A stretch of DNA of 64,000 nucleotides from JAGLOK01 sp963675575. Its GTDB lineage: Bacteria > Bacillota > Clostridia > Christensenellales > UMGS416. The stretch's first letter is position 1. Every line of letters starts with the position of its first letter. A program made the position numbers and the translations under genes. This document shows, in pieces, positions 52,435-60,954 of the stretch. Location of the stretch: assembly GCA_963675575.1 (NCBI GenBank), contig OY776378.1, forward strand, positions 1,426,001 through 1,490,000, given 5' to 3'. The notes below the pieces were generated by a model. The model was given only the letters and a program-made list of their open reading frames with translations. It had not been told where the DNA came from and ran no database searches.

Positions 52435-53380
52435 AAAAATAGAAAAAGCTGTTAAGATAGCAAAAAATACTGCCATAGTGTGTCATCAAAATCCTGATGG
52501 AGATACATTGGGCAGTGCTTTTGCGTTATACACTGCATTGAGCTATATGGGAAAAGAAAGCAGCGTTATTTGTTCGGATACAATTCCTAATAAATACAGC
52601 TTTATGAATGAAGTAAAAATAATTAGTATTTTTGAAAAAGATATTTATGATTTAATTATCTTTGTGGATTGTGCGGAAATTAAGCTTGCTGGGAATCTTT
52701 TTGATGGCATTGATATAAGCCTGTTAAATACAATAAATATTGACCATCATTCGACAAATTCATCTTATGCTAAATTAAACTATGTAGACAGTATTTACTC
52801 TTCTACTGCTGAAATAATTTTGGATCTGATTCAGTATTTTGAAGTTGAAATAAGCAAAAAGATAGCTAAATACATTTATATTGGAATAGTTACTGATACC
52901 GGACAATTCGCGTATTCTTATACATCTAAGAAAACGCATGAGAATGCGGCGTATCTTTTGGGCAGGGGAGTGGAGTTTTCGAAGATAAACAAACTTCTGT
53001 TTAATACTATGCCTCTTTCACGGCTTCTTCTTATGAAGCAAATGTTAGGAAATCTTGAAATTTATGATGATGGGAAAATAGCAATTTCTTTGCTTGCTTC
53101 AACAGATTTTGAAAACAGTGGATCAACATCGCAGGATGCTGACTCTCTTGTGAATATATTGCTTTCAGTAGATAGTGTGAAAATCGCGGTTTTAATAAGA
53201 CAAATTGACGATAATGCTTTCAAAGCGAGTTTCAGGTCTTCTGATGATGTGGACATATCAAAAGTCGCAAAGCTTCTGGATGGAGGCGGCCATAAACAAG
53301 CTGCAGGAGCAACTATAGAGTGTGATATAAAAGATGCAATAAAAACTGTTTTAACCGCTATTGAAGAAGCTGATATTTAA
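52421..53380 (+). CDS. nrnA: DHH-family nanoRNase/pAp phosphatase
   Basis: A 319-residue DHH-DHHA1 phosphoesterase that degrades nanoRNAs and dephosphorylates pAp. It has the motifs ICHQNPDGDTLGSA-like CHQNPDGDTLGSAF (about 21-34), FVDCAE, IDHHSTNSSYAKLNYVD (about 107-123), and the C-terminal GGGHKQAAGATI. It lies in the standard rbfA-nrnA-truB order. c-di-AMP breakdown by a GdpP-like relative is excluded because the membrane and GGDEF-like domains are absent. Confidence 0.93.
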   Translation: MNILKKIEKAVKIAKNTAIVCHQNPDGDTLGSAFALYTALSYMGKESSVICSDTIPNKYSFMNEVKIISIFEKDIYDLIIFVDCAEIKLAGNLFDGIDISLLNTINIDHHSTNSSYAKLNYVDSIYSSTAEIILDLIQYFEVEISKKIAKYIYIGIVTDTGQFAYSYTSKKTHENAAYLLGRGVEFSKINKLLFNTMPLSRLLLMKQMLGNLEIYDDGKIAISLLASTDFENSGSTSQDADSLVNILLSVDSVKIAVLIRQIDDNAFKASFRSSDDVDISKVAKLLDGGGHKQAAGATIECDIKDAIKTVLTAIEEADI

Positions 53381-53382
53381 AA

Positions 53383-54252
53383 ATGAACGGATTTATAAAT
53401 ATATTAAAAACGCCGGGAATAACGTCAAGCACGGCTGTATCCATTATCAAAAAAATATATAATATAAAAAAGGTAGGACATGCGGGCACTCTCGATCCGG
53501 GTGCGGCTGGCGTTTTACCTATCATGATTAATAAAGCTACAAAGCTTTTTGATTATCTTCAAGATGATAAAAAAGAATACATTGCGGAATTTGTTTTTGG
53601 AATAGACACAGAAACTCTTGATATGCAGGGCGAAGTAACCGCTCAAAACGATGTTGAAGTAACTGAAGAAGATATAATCAAATTGATACCTGATTTTTGG
53701 GGCGAAATAAAGCAGTTTCCACCGAGGGTCTCAGCAATATCTATCAATGGCAAAAAAGCTTATGACCTTCAACGAGAGGGCGTTGAATTTGATGTGCCTG
53801 AAAAAACGGTTACAATCTACGATATTCACTTTATCAGAAAAACCGCGAAAAATTCATATTTGCTTAAAATTTCTTGCTCAAAAGGAACATATATCAGAAG
53901 CTTATGCAGGGACATGGCTGCGCGTCTGGGCACATATGGATATGTCAACTACCTTTTACGAACGAAGAGTTCTTGCTTTAACATTGAGGAATCTTACAGC
54001 GTAGAGGAGCTGAGAGAAATTTCTATTGATAAAGTTTTAGTTCCCATTGATAAACCTATAGAACATTTGCCGAAAATTCAGATTGCTGCTATCTGGGAGG
54101 CAAACGTGATTAATGGAGTTAAAATTCCATATGAGAACAAGTTGGATAAAATTTTCAGAGTATATTCAAAAAAGAAATTTCTAGGTTTGGGTAGATCAGA
54201 AATAGATGATAATATACAATATATAAAAGTTTATAAAAGGTTTTTTGATTAA
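53383..54252 (+). CDS. truB: tRNA pseudouridine-55 synthase
   Basis: Forms pseudouridine 55 in the T loop of tRNAs. The 289-residue protein has the catalytic motif HAGTLDPGAAGVLP with the aspartate, the conserved PRVSAISINGKKAYDLQREG and the SKGTYIRSLCRD segment; its C-terminal PUA-like part is short. It begins 2 bases after nrnA. Confidence 0.96.
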   Translation: MNGFINILKTPGITSSTAVSIIKKIYNIKKVGHAGTLDPGAAGVLPIMINKATKLFDYLQDDKKEYIAEFVFGIDTETLDMQGEVTAQNDVEVTEEDIIKLIPDFWGEIKQFPPRVSAISINGKKAYDLQREGVEFDVPEKTVTIYDIHFIRKTAKNSYLLKISCSKGTYIRSLCRDMAARLGTYGYVNYLLRTKSSCFNIEESYSVEELREISIDKVLVPIDKPIEHLPKIQIAAIWEANVINGVKIPYENKLDKIFRVYSKKKFLGLGRSEIDDNIQYIKVYKRFFD

Positions 54253-54264
54253 GAGGGGAAATAG

Positions 54265-55188
54265 ATGGAATACATAGCATTAGGTAATTTTGACGGAATG
54301 CATTTAGGGCACCAGGCTCTTCTTAATAAGGTTGTTTCTTTAGCGCGAAAAGATAATGCAGTACCGACTATATGCTTATTTGAGCCACACCCAATGAAGC
54401 TGGTGGCTCCTGATCTTGCTCCTAAGCTTTTAACATCACTTTCGTTAAGAAAAAAACTTTTAAAATCAATTGGAATAGAAAAGATTCATATTATTCCATT
54501 TAATGAAGCTATGCTCAATTTGAATGGAATGGTTTTTTTGGACAAAATAAAAAAGGATTTCAATGCGGGACTGATTGCAGTTGGTTATAATTTCACCTTC
54601 GGAGAAAAAGGGGCTTGGAATTCAAAGGATATTAAAAAATATTGCAAAGCAAATGAAATAAAATCAATTGTTTTGGAGAAATATATGCTTGGTGAAGAAG
54701 AAGTGTCTTCAACGATTATCAGAGAGCATATTAAAAGAGGCGAACTTGACCGAGCCTGTGAGCTGTTGGGCAGACCACACCTTATCGAAGGAAAAGTGAT
54801 TGAAGGAAATAAAATAGGCAGACATCTAGATTTTCCGACAGCGAATTTCACATATGAGCTGGATTATTGCTATCCGCCTCACGGAGTATACTTTACTGTT
54901 ACAATGATTGATGGAAAGTGGTATTACAGTATAACTAATATCGGCAATAAACCTACGGTTGATGTTGAAATAATTAATGTTGAAACGCATATATTAGATT
55001 ATAACCAAGAACTCTATGGAAAGAAAATTCAAATAGGCTTTTTAAGCAAACTTAGAAATCAGAAAAAATTTGATGATGTGTCGCAGCTTAGGCATCAGCT
55101 TATAAAGGATGAGAAAAACGCCAGAAAACTTGTTTCTGCATTTAAAGATGTTTTTTTGGTTTGCAATAAATATATATATACTTTATAA
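54265..55188 (+). CDS. ribF: Bifunctional riboflavin kinase/FAD synthetase
   Basis: Makes FMN then FAD. The N-terminal FAD synthetase domain has GNFDGMHLGHQALL (residues 7-20) with the HxGH motif and VGYNFTFGEKG; the C-terminal kinase domain has GRHLDFPTANF and GVYFTV. The start ATG 54265 follows GAGGGGA and gives a protein about 12-15 residues shorter at the N-terminus than many RibF proteins; no in-frame start lies upstream that would restore them. Last gene of the rimP operon. Confidence 0.95.
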   Translation: MEYIALGNFDGMHLGHQALLNKVVSLARKDNAVPTICLFEPHPMKLVAPDLAPKLLTSLSLRKKLLKSIGIEKIHIIPFNEAMLNLNGMVFLDKIKKDFNAGLIAVGYNFTFGEKGAWNSKDIKKYCKANEIKSIVLEKYMLGEEEVSSTIIREHIKRGELDRACELLGRPHLIEGKVIEGNKIGRHLDFPTANFTYELDYCYPPHGVYFTVTMIDGKWYYSITNIGNKPTVDVEIINVETHILDYNQELYGKKIQIGFLSKLRNQKKFDDVSQLRHQLIKDEKNARKLVSAFKDVFLVCNKYIYTL

Positions 55189-55218
55189 TTTAGATATATA
55201 AATTATGAGGTGATTATT

Positions 55219-55482
55219 TTGTCAGAATTTAACGACACAATGAAATTTAAAAGACCAAAGGAACACCCAAATACTGTTTCAGAAATATTATCAGCAGTAT
55301 ATGAGGCTCTGAAAGAAAAGGGATATGACCCAATCAATCAACTAGTGGGCTATATTATTTCAGGCGACCCAACATATATAACCAGCTATAAAAATGCCAG
55401 GTATTTAATAAGGCGGCTTGAAAGAGATGAAATTTTAGAGGAGCTTGTTGGTTTCTATCTTAAAAATCTCGATGGAAAATAA
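55219..55482 (+). CDS. ireB: IreB-family regulatory phosphoprotein (DUF965)
   Basis: An 87-residue protein with the DUF965 core: EILSAVYEALKEKGYDPINQLVGYI, SGDPTYITSY and ARYLIRRLERDEILEELV. In Enterococcus, IreB is phosphorylated by the PASTA kinase IreK and dampens cephalosporin resistance. The start is TTG 55219 behind GAGG, matching the usual MS-beginning; a GTG at 55210 lies within the SD. Relatives often have alaS upstream and ruvX downstream; here an oxidoreductase gene stands in between. Confidence 0.93.
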   Translation: MSEFNDTMKFKRPKEHPNTVSEILSAVYEALKEKGYDPINQLVGYIISGDPTYITSYKNARYLIRRLERDEILEELVGFYLKNLDGK

Positions 55483-56428
55483 AATAGCTTACAACAATTT
55501 AGGCAATACGAATATTAAAGTGTCAAGCCTTTGCTTTGGCACTTTAACTGTCAGTCCGCTTCAATGCAACTATACTGTTAAGGCGGCGGCGGAAATATTT
55601 TGCCATGCGATAGACAGTGGAATCAACTTTTTTGACACTGCGGCGCTTTATGGCACATATCCTCCACTAAAAGAGGCGGTAAAATATAAGAAAGATATAG
55701 TAATCGCCACAAAAGATTATTGTTATGATACCAAGGCTGCTCAAAAATCTATTGATAACGCTCTTAAAGAAATTGGAAGAGACTATATAGATGTTTTTCT
55801 TTTGCATGAGCAGGAAAGCATAAACACAATTCGCGGTCATTGGGAGGCAATAGAACATATCAGATATAGGATAAAACAAGGCGATGTAAGAGCAGCTGGG
55901 CTTTCCACCCATTTTGTGTCTGCAGTCAAAGACAGTATCGATATAGAAGAAATAGAAATAATACATCCTATATACAATACTAAGGGCCTTGGCATCGTTG
56001 ACGGTGACCAAGCAATAATGCGTAAAGCCATAGAATCAGCATCTAATAACGGTAAGGGCATATACCTGATGAAAGTACTTGGAGGCGGGCATTTAGCAAC
56101 TCAGGCCAAGCAGGCTTTTCAGAAAGCGTTTGAAGTAAAGGGTGTAGACTCGATTGCGGTGGGCATGAAAAGCAAGGATGAAATTGATTTTAATATTGAT
56201 ATGTTTAGCGGAATTATTCCTGATACAGAACTTGAAAAGAGGCTAAGCACAGCAAAAAGAAAACTTCACATACACGATTGGTGTACTGGATGCGGAAGCT
56301 GCGTCCAAGCTTGCGATAAAAACGCTCTGGAAATAGTAGATGGCAAAGCTTCGGTTATTATAGGAAAATGTGTATTTTGCGGATACTGCGCGGCAAAATG
56401 TAAAGAATTTTGCATAAAGGTGATATGA
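55472..56428 (+). CDS. Aldo/keto reductase with C-terminal 4Fe-4S ferredoxin domain
   Basis: A 318-residue fusion. The first 260 residues form an aldo/keto reductase barrel (SSLCFGTLTVSP, NFFDTAALYG with the catalytic Asp-Tyr region, VFLLHEQE), and the C-terminus has two [4Fe-4S] motifs: CTGCGSCVQACDKNAL and CVFCGYCAAKCKEFC. The start ATG 55472 overlaps ireB by 11 bases. Such fusions are common in anaerobes; the substrate is unknown. It overlaps the ruvX start, so it is embedded in the ireB-ruvX operon. Confidence 0.9.
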   Translation: MENKIAYNNLGNTNIKVSSLCFGTLTVSPLQCNYTVKAAAEIFCHAIDSGINFFDTAALYGTYPPLKEAVKYKKDIVIATKDYCYDTKAAQKSIDNALKEIGRDYIDVFLLHEQESINTIRGHWEAIEHIRYRIKQGDVRAAGLSTHFVSAVKDSIDIEEIEIIHPIYNTKGLGIVDGDQAIMRKAIESASNNGKGIYLMKVLGGGHLATQAKQAFQKAFEVKGVDSIAVGMKSKDEIDFNIDMFSGIIPDTELEKRLSTAKRKLHIHDWCTGCGSCVQACDKNALEIVDGKASVIIGKCVFCGYCAAKCKEFCIKVI

Positions 56429-56841
56429 TGAGACTGATGTGTTTGGATGTTGGAACAAAGAGGATAGGAATCGCTGTTTCTGATCCTTTGATGATAACTG
56501 CTCAAGGAGTCGAAACTCTCTTGAGAACTTCGATAACGAATGACTGTAAAAGATATAATGAACTTATAACCACCTATGGTGTCGATAAATTAATAATTGG
56601 ATTGCCCAGAAACATGAATGGCACTTTGGGCCCGATGGCAGAAGCTATAATTGAATATACTGATAATATTAAAGACTTTCTTGATATACCCATCGAGCAT
56701 TACGATGAAAGGCTTTCCACGAAGCTTGCGACTGCAGCGCTTATAAAAGGCAATGTTAGTCGAAAAAAAAGAAAAAATTACGTCGATATGATTGCTGCGG
56801 GATATATATTACAAAGTTATATGGATGGAATTAAATCATAG
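56428..56841 (+). CDS. ruvX: Holliday junction resolvase-like RuvX (YqgF)
   Basis: A 137-residue RNase H-fold nuclease of the YqgF family, linked to 16S rRNA 5'-end processing in E. coli and to recombination in others. It has MCLDVGTKRIGIAVSDPL, LIIGLPRNMNGTLGP and YDERLSTKLA, the last with the conserved catalytic acidic residue. The start is ATG 56428 (or 56425) 4-7 bases after AAAGG. DUF1292 follows after 23 bases. Confidence 0.93.
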   Translation: MRLMCLDVGTKRIGIAVSDPLMITAQGVETLLRTSITNDCKRYNELITTYGVDKLIIGLPRNMNGTLGPMAEAIIEYTDNIKDFLDIPIEHYDERLSTKLATAALIKGNVSRKKRKNYVDMIAAGYILQSYMDGIKS

Positions 56842-56864
56842 ATATTTATTTTTCGGGAGGAATT

Positions 56865-57134
56865 ATGGATAATTTTATTAAACTTTCAGGTGAGAACGGC
56901 GAAGAAGAGTTTGAAGTGCTGTTAAGATTCAGGCTCAAAGGAACAGACTACATTGCCTTGAGACCGGAAGCCGAAGATGATGATACCGCTGCAGTTTTTG
57001 AAATACATAAATTTGAAACAGGTGAAGAAGAATACATAACAATATCAGATTCCAATTTAGCGAAGGAAGTCTTTGTGCATTTCGTTTCAATCTGGGAAAT
57101 GTCAGAGGAAGAAGATGATGCAGAAGATGGATGA
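56865..57134 (+). CDS. DUF1292 protein
   Basis: An 89-residue acidic protein with the DUF1292 pattern FEVLLRFRLKGTDYIALRP and VFEIHKFETGEEEYITI. The family is conserved after ruvX in Firmicutes; its function is unknown. SD GGGAGGAA precedes the ATG. The following phosphorylase start overlaps its last 8 bases. Confidence 0.88.
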   Translation: MDNFIKLSGENGEEEFEVLLRFRLKGTDYIALRPEAEDDDTAAVFEIHKFETGEEEYITISDSNLAKEVFVHFVSIWEMSEEEDDAEDG

Positions 57135-57931
57135 AAGTGCAAAATTCATTAAAGAAAGAGCGAAAATTAAACCGAAAATCGCTATAGTATTGGGTTCAGG
57201 GCTCAGTGACCTATCTGAGTCGCTTTCAGAAGCTTTTAGAGATAGATTATAGTGATATCCCCGGCTTTTTAAAAACTACCATTAAAGGACATATGGGCAA
57301 ACTATATATCGGAATCCTTAACGGTAAAGAAGTTTATATGCTTTCCGGTCGGTTTCATTTCTATGAGGGATATTCCGCAAAAGAAATCGTCTCATATATC
57401 ACAACCCTCAAAGAGCTGGGTGTGGAAAAGCTGATTTTAACAAATGCTGCAGGCGGAATTAACAAGGATTTTATTCCCGGAGACTTAATGGTTGTGGACG
57501 ACCATATAAACTTTGCTAATATTAATCCTATGATTGGTGAAAATGATGACCGTATAGGTCCTAGATTTTTTGATATGAGCGAAGCATACAGTAAATATTT
57601 AAGAGAAAAAATACATGAGGCTGCCGATAATTGCGGCATACTAATAAAATCAGGCGTGTATCTTATGTGCACAGGACCAAGCTTTGAAACTCCAGCTGAA
57701 ATACGTATGTTTGAGCGTATGGGCGCAGACGCAGTGGGCATGTCCACTGTGCCGGAAGTTATCGCCGCTAACCATTGCGGCATGGAAGTTGCGGCGATAT
57801 CGTGCATCACAAACAAGGCGGCCGGCTTGTCGGAAAATAAACTTAGTCATGAAGAAGTTGTAGAAACCGGCAGAAAAGTTAATGAGAAATTCAAAGCTTT
57901 GATAAGCCATATAATTGAACTGATTGATTAA
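57127..57931 (+). pseudogene. punA: Purine nucleoside phosphorylase, broken by a one-base frameshift
   Basis: Phosphorolysis of inosine and guanosine. The 5' part, from ATG 57127, reads MDESAKFIKERAKIKPKI then AIVLGSGLSDLSESLSEA and stops at TAG 57250. The rest continues in the next frame, LEIDYSDIPGF onward, to 57931 with all later motifs intact (GRFHFYEGY, TNAAGG, GPSFETPAEIRM). Skipping one T of the TTTT at 57234-57237 joins the frames and gives the spacing seen in intact homologues (13 residues between GLSDL and DIPGF). A start at GTG 57206 would give 241 residues but lose the phosphate-binding LGSGL loop. A sequencing or assembly error, a real mutation, or programmed +1 shifting are all possible. 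Confidence 0.82.
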
Positions 57932-57970
57932 GTGCGCTATGTAAAGCTTTACTTAACCATGATGATTGTT

Positions 57971-57976
57971 TATAAT
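57971..57976 (+). promoter_or_regulatory. -10 element before the M50 protease gene
   Basis: Perfect TATAAT with a moderate TTTACT at 57948-57953 (17 bases upstream). The hairpin that follows would lie at the very 5' end of the transcript. Confidence 0.5.
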
Positions 57977-57982
57977 ACTACT

Positions 57983-58013
57983 AGGTAGCGATAGCGATAC
58001 CTTGTATTTTTTT
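57983..58013 (+). terminator. Terminator-like hairpin between the phosphorylase and M50 genes
   Basis: Arms AGGTAGCG (57983-57990) and CGATACCT (57995-58002), 8 bp with one mismatch, 4-base loop, followed after a short gap by seven T residues. Best read as the end of the ireB operon. Confidence 0.55.
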
Positions 58014-58027
58014 ATAGAGGTTTTTTT

Positions 58028-58687
58028 ATGAATGTAGCATTAAGCAATATACTAGGCCCCATATCAAGTATGTTATACAGAATTCCAGCTATTATTTTGG
58101 CGTTTACAATACATGAATTTATGCATGCGTATGTAGCGGTTAAAGCTGGGGATAACACACCTATCAACCAGGGAAGATATACACTCAACCCAATAAAGCA
58201 TATTGACCCTATTGGCTTTATTTTGGTTATTCTAGTTGGTATAGGTTGGGCAAAACCGGTTCAAGTCAACATAAGTAATTTTAAAAATGGAAGAAAAGAT
58301 TTTGTAATGGTGTCTCTTGCAGGAGCGCTGGGAAACTTTATGCTAGCTTTTTTAGGCGCGGCTATTTTGTTTTTTTCTGCCGAATTCCTTTTAAATCACG
58401 AGATATTGTATAATATTGTATATTATATAGTTTTTATAAACCTGATGCTTATAGCATTAAATTTATTACCTATCCCTCCGCTTGACGGATTCAATGTCTT
58501 AACAACTTTGGTAAGGTTTAAAAACATAAATATTATTTATAATATAAAAAGATATGGTTTTTTTGTATTAATTGCGCTTATGTTCACAGGCCTATTGGGA
58601 AAATACATTTACGGATTGTCGAGTCTTTTGTACAATGGATTTAATGCCTTTTTCGGCTTTATACAGAATATGGTGGGCATGATATAA
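58028..58687 (+). CDS. Site-2-protease family (M50) membrane metalloprotease
   Basis: A 219-residue polytopic protein with the zinc motif HEFMH in FTIHEFMHAYVAV and the second motif NLLPIPPLDGFNV carrying the third-ligand aspartate. It is of the short, PDZ-less type found beside scpAB in Firmicutes (YwhC group), distinct from RseP and SpoIVFB. The substrate is unknown. Its stop overlaps the scpA ATG by one base. Confidence 0.93.
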   Translation: MNVALSNILGPISSMLYRIPAIILAFTIHEFMHAYVAVKAGDNTPINQGRYTLNPIKHIDPIGFILVILVGIGWAKPVQVNISNFKNGRKDFVMVSLAGALGNFMLAFLGAAILFFSAEFLLNHEILYNIVYYIVFINLMLIALNLLPIPPLDGFNVLTTLVRFKNINIIYNIKRYGFFVLIALMFTGLLGKYIYGLSSLLYNGFNAFFGFIQNMVGMI

Positions 58688-59430
58688 TGGCTCAGCATGT
58701 TGTCTTGCCGATATTTGAAGGACCTCTTGATTTACTCCTATTCTTAATAAATAGGTCACAGATTGATATAAAAGAAATATTTATATCAAATATCACAGAA
58801 CAATATCTTGAATATTCTTCCCAAATGGAATATGCAGATATGGAAAACAGAAGTTCTTTTCTTATAATGGCGGCAAGGCTGATCGAAATAAAATCGGGAA
58901 AACTGCTTCCAAAACCAATTTATGAGCAAGAAGACGAAGAAGACGAGGAAAGTAAACTCATTCGACAGCTTCAGGAATATAAGCTCTATAAAATGGCATG
59001 TGGTCAGCTTAAAATCAAAGAAGAAGAGGCCAAACAAAGATACTACAGACTTCCCGAAGAAGTGATGGATCGCACAGAGCTTAATCTTGAAGGCGTTGAC
59101 ATAGCCGCGCTTAAGGAAGCATTTTATGAGATTTTAAAAAGAATTGAAGAAATAAATGAATTGCCTCCATCAAGGGAAATCGAAAGAGAAACATTTTCCG
59201 TTCAGGAAAAGCTTTTTTCTATCAGACAGAAGCTGTTTAATAGCAAAAAATTAACTTTTAAAGAATTGTTCAATAAAAATAGCACAAAAATAGAAGTTAT
59301 TGTTACATTTATTGCTTTGTTGGAACTTATAAAATTGGGACAGGTTATTGTTACTCAAGGAGTTGCCAATGAAGGAATCACGATGGAAGCACAAGATAAT
59401 ATATCTGAGGATGTAATCATAGATGAATAA
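58687..59430 (+). CDS. scpA: Segregation and condensation protein A
   Basis: Kleisin that bridges the SMC heads. The 247-residue protein begins FEGPLDLLLFLINRSQIDIKEI, has the central MAARLIEIKSGKLLP, a charged middle and a C-terminal winged helix (KLTFKELFNKNSTKIEVIVTFIALLELIK, given here as KLTFKELF and VTFIALLELIKLGQ). It overlaps scpB by 8 bases. Confidence 0.96.
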   Translation: MAQHVVLPIFEGPLDLLLFLINRSQIDIKEIFISNITEQYLEYSSQMEYADMENRSSFLIMAARLIEIKSGKLLPKPIYEQEDEEDEESKLIRQLQEYKLYKMACGQLKIKEEEAKQRYYRLPEEVMDRTELNLEGVDIAALKEAFYEILKRIEEINELPPSREIERETFSVQEKLFSIRQKLFNSKKLTFKELFNKNSTKIEVIVTFIALLELIKLGQVIVTQGVANEGITMEAQDNISEDVIIDE

Positions 59431-59995
59431 TATTAAAAATATAATCGAAGCCATACTTTTTGTGGCGGGTGATCTTATTGAAATAAAAGATTTAGCAAAT
59501 GGTTTGGATGTTGACAGTTCAGAATTGCGCAAACAAATTGCTATTCTCTCCGATGAGTATGACGCGCGAAACTCGGGCATCAGAATAATATGGGTAGGGG
59601 ATAGCGTCCAGATGTCTTCACGTGAAGACTATGCTGAAAAGATATCGGATGTTCTTGCTCCGCTAAAAGTGCAAAGTTTGACCAATAGCGCGATAGAAAC
59701 ATTATCTATAATAGCATATAAGCAGCCTGTTACAAGAACAGAGGTTGCAGAAATCAGAGGAGTCAGAAGCGATTATTCAATTAACATTCTGCTGCAACGT
59801 GGTCTGATATCAGAGGCTGGAAAGAAAGATGCATTGGGAAGCCCGATGATGTTTGCCACCACGGATTTGTTCTTGCGAGAATTTAATTTAACATCTATAG
59901 ATAATCTACCCAATGTAGAAGACATGCATGAGAGCGTGGTAGAAAAAAAGCCGGAAGAAGTCATCCAACAAGAAACAAACGGTAACACCGTTTAA
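59423..59995 (+). CDS. scpB: Segregation and condensation protein B
   Basis: Winged-helix partner of ScpA in the condensin complex. The 190-residue protein has IEAILFVAGDLIEIKDLA, LSIIAYKQPVTRTEVAEIRGV and the RGLISEAGKKDALGSPMMFATTDLFLREF region, here in short parts. The C-terminal tail is acidic and short. Normal position after scpA. Confidence 0.96.
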   Translation: MNNIKNIIEAILFVAGDLIEIKDLANGLDVDSSELRKQIAILSDEYDARNSGIRIIWVGDSVQMSSREDYAEKISDVLAPLKVQSLTNSAIETLSIIAYKQPVTRTEVAEIRGVRSDYSINILLQRGLISEAGKKDALGSPMMFATTDLFLREFNLTSIDNLPNVEDMHESVVEKKPEEVIQQETNGNTV

Positions 59996-60084
59996 CATTA
60001 CACAAGCAAGTACTACTATTTATTGCGCAGATAATACAATTCTTAGTCTGTTTACATATTTCAGCCTTTTTTTGTCTTAAAGCA

Positions 60085-60093
60085 TGATATAAT
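60085..60093 (+). promoter_or_regulatory. Extended -10 promoter of rluB
   Basis: TGATATAAT with a perfect hexamer at 60088-60093. Its expected start near 60100 lies after an in-frame ATG at 60098, which supports TTG 60113 as the true rluB start. Confidence 0.55.
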
Positions 60094-60112
60094 ATTTATG
60101 GGAGACAATAAT

Positions 60113-60814
60113 TTGAGATTGCAAAAATTTATGGCAACATGCGGAGTTGCTTCAAGAAGAAAATCTGAGGAACTTATTGCAGAAGGAAAAGTGAAGGTTA
60201 ACGGGGAACTAATAAGCTCACCCGGAACACTAATGGACCCTGAAAAAGACGTGGTTGAAGTTTCGGGCAGAGTTATTTCAGTTGAAAAAAAATATTACTT
60301 TTTGTTTAATAAACCATCAAATGTTTTATGTACGGCCGGTAACCCCAGAGAAAGAAAAACCGTATATGATTATTTTAGAGATGTTGACGCGAGACTATTT
60401 ACAGTCGGCAGATTGGATTATACTACAAGCGGTCTTATTATAGTAACCAACGATGGGGAATTCGCAAATCATATTACGCATCCAAAAAATGAAAAAGAAA
60501 AAGAATACACTGTCAGAATAAATGATTTTCTTTCTGATAAAGATATTAAAAAGCTTTGCTCGAGTATGGAAATTGATGGACATGACACAGCACCTGCAAA
60601 AGTAAATTTAATCAGCAGAAGCAAAATAAGTTCAGCGTTCGATATAATAATTCATGAAGGCAGAAACAGGCAGATAAGGAAAATGATTGAACAGTTGGGG
60701 CACAAGGTGATTTTCCTAAGAAGGACAAGGATTTCCAACATTGAAATAGGAGAGCTTAAAGAGGGGCATTATAGAGTTCTTAATGAAAAAGAAATAGCCT
60801 TGATAAAAAAATAA
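60113..60814 (+). CDS. rluB: rRNA pseudouridine synthase, RluB/RsuA family
   Basis: Modifies a uridine of rRNA, 23S for RluB and 16S for RsuA. The start TTG 60113 gives MRLQKFMATCGVASRRKSEEL, the standard opening, and has SD GGGAG 8 bases upstream. The ATG at 60098 has no SD and would add 5 non-conserved residues. An S4 domain (residues 1-60) precedes the catalytic domain with GRLDYTTSGLIIVTNDG (catalytic Asp) and EGRNRQIRKMIEQLGH. 233 residues. Its position after scpAB fits RluB. Confidence 0.93.
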   Translation: MRLQKFMATCGVASRRKSEELIAEGKVKVNGELISSPGTLMDPEKDVVEVSGRVISVEKKYYFLFNKPSNVLCTAGNPRERKTVYDYFRDVDARLFTVGRLDYTTSGLIIVTNDGEFANHITHPKNEKEKEYTVRINDFLSDKDIKKLCSSMEIDGHDTAPAKVNLISRSKISSAFDIIIHEGRNRQIRKMIEQLGHKVIFLRRTRISNIEIGELKEGHYRVLNEKEIALIKK

Positions 60815-60828
60815 TATTAAATTATAAT
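60800..60828 (+). promoter_or_regulatory. Promoter of the decarboxylase operon
   Basis: TTGATA (60800-60805) and perfect TATAAT (60823-60828) at 17-base spacing. The -35 lies inside the last codons of rluB. The leader is about 120 bases and shows no known riboswitch. Confidence 0.8.
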
Positions 60829-60954
60829 ACAAAAAAGGAATAAGGACTTAAATGTAGAATATAGAATTTGGGATAGATTCAGTTATTATATAAAATGATT
60901 GAATTTGTTTGTAAATAAAGCAATTTTGAATTTAAAAATATTGGAGGTAAACAA

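Noticed and set aside
57206..57931. Treating the phosphorylase as an intact 241-residue gene starting at GTG 57206
   Set aside because: It would lack the LGSGL phosphate-binding loop that is present just upstream in another frame, and the GTG has no SD.
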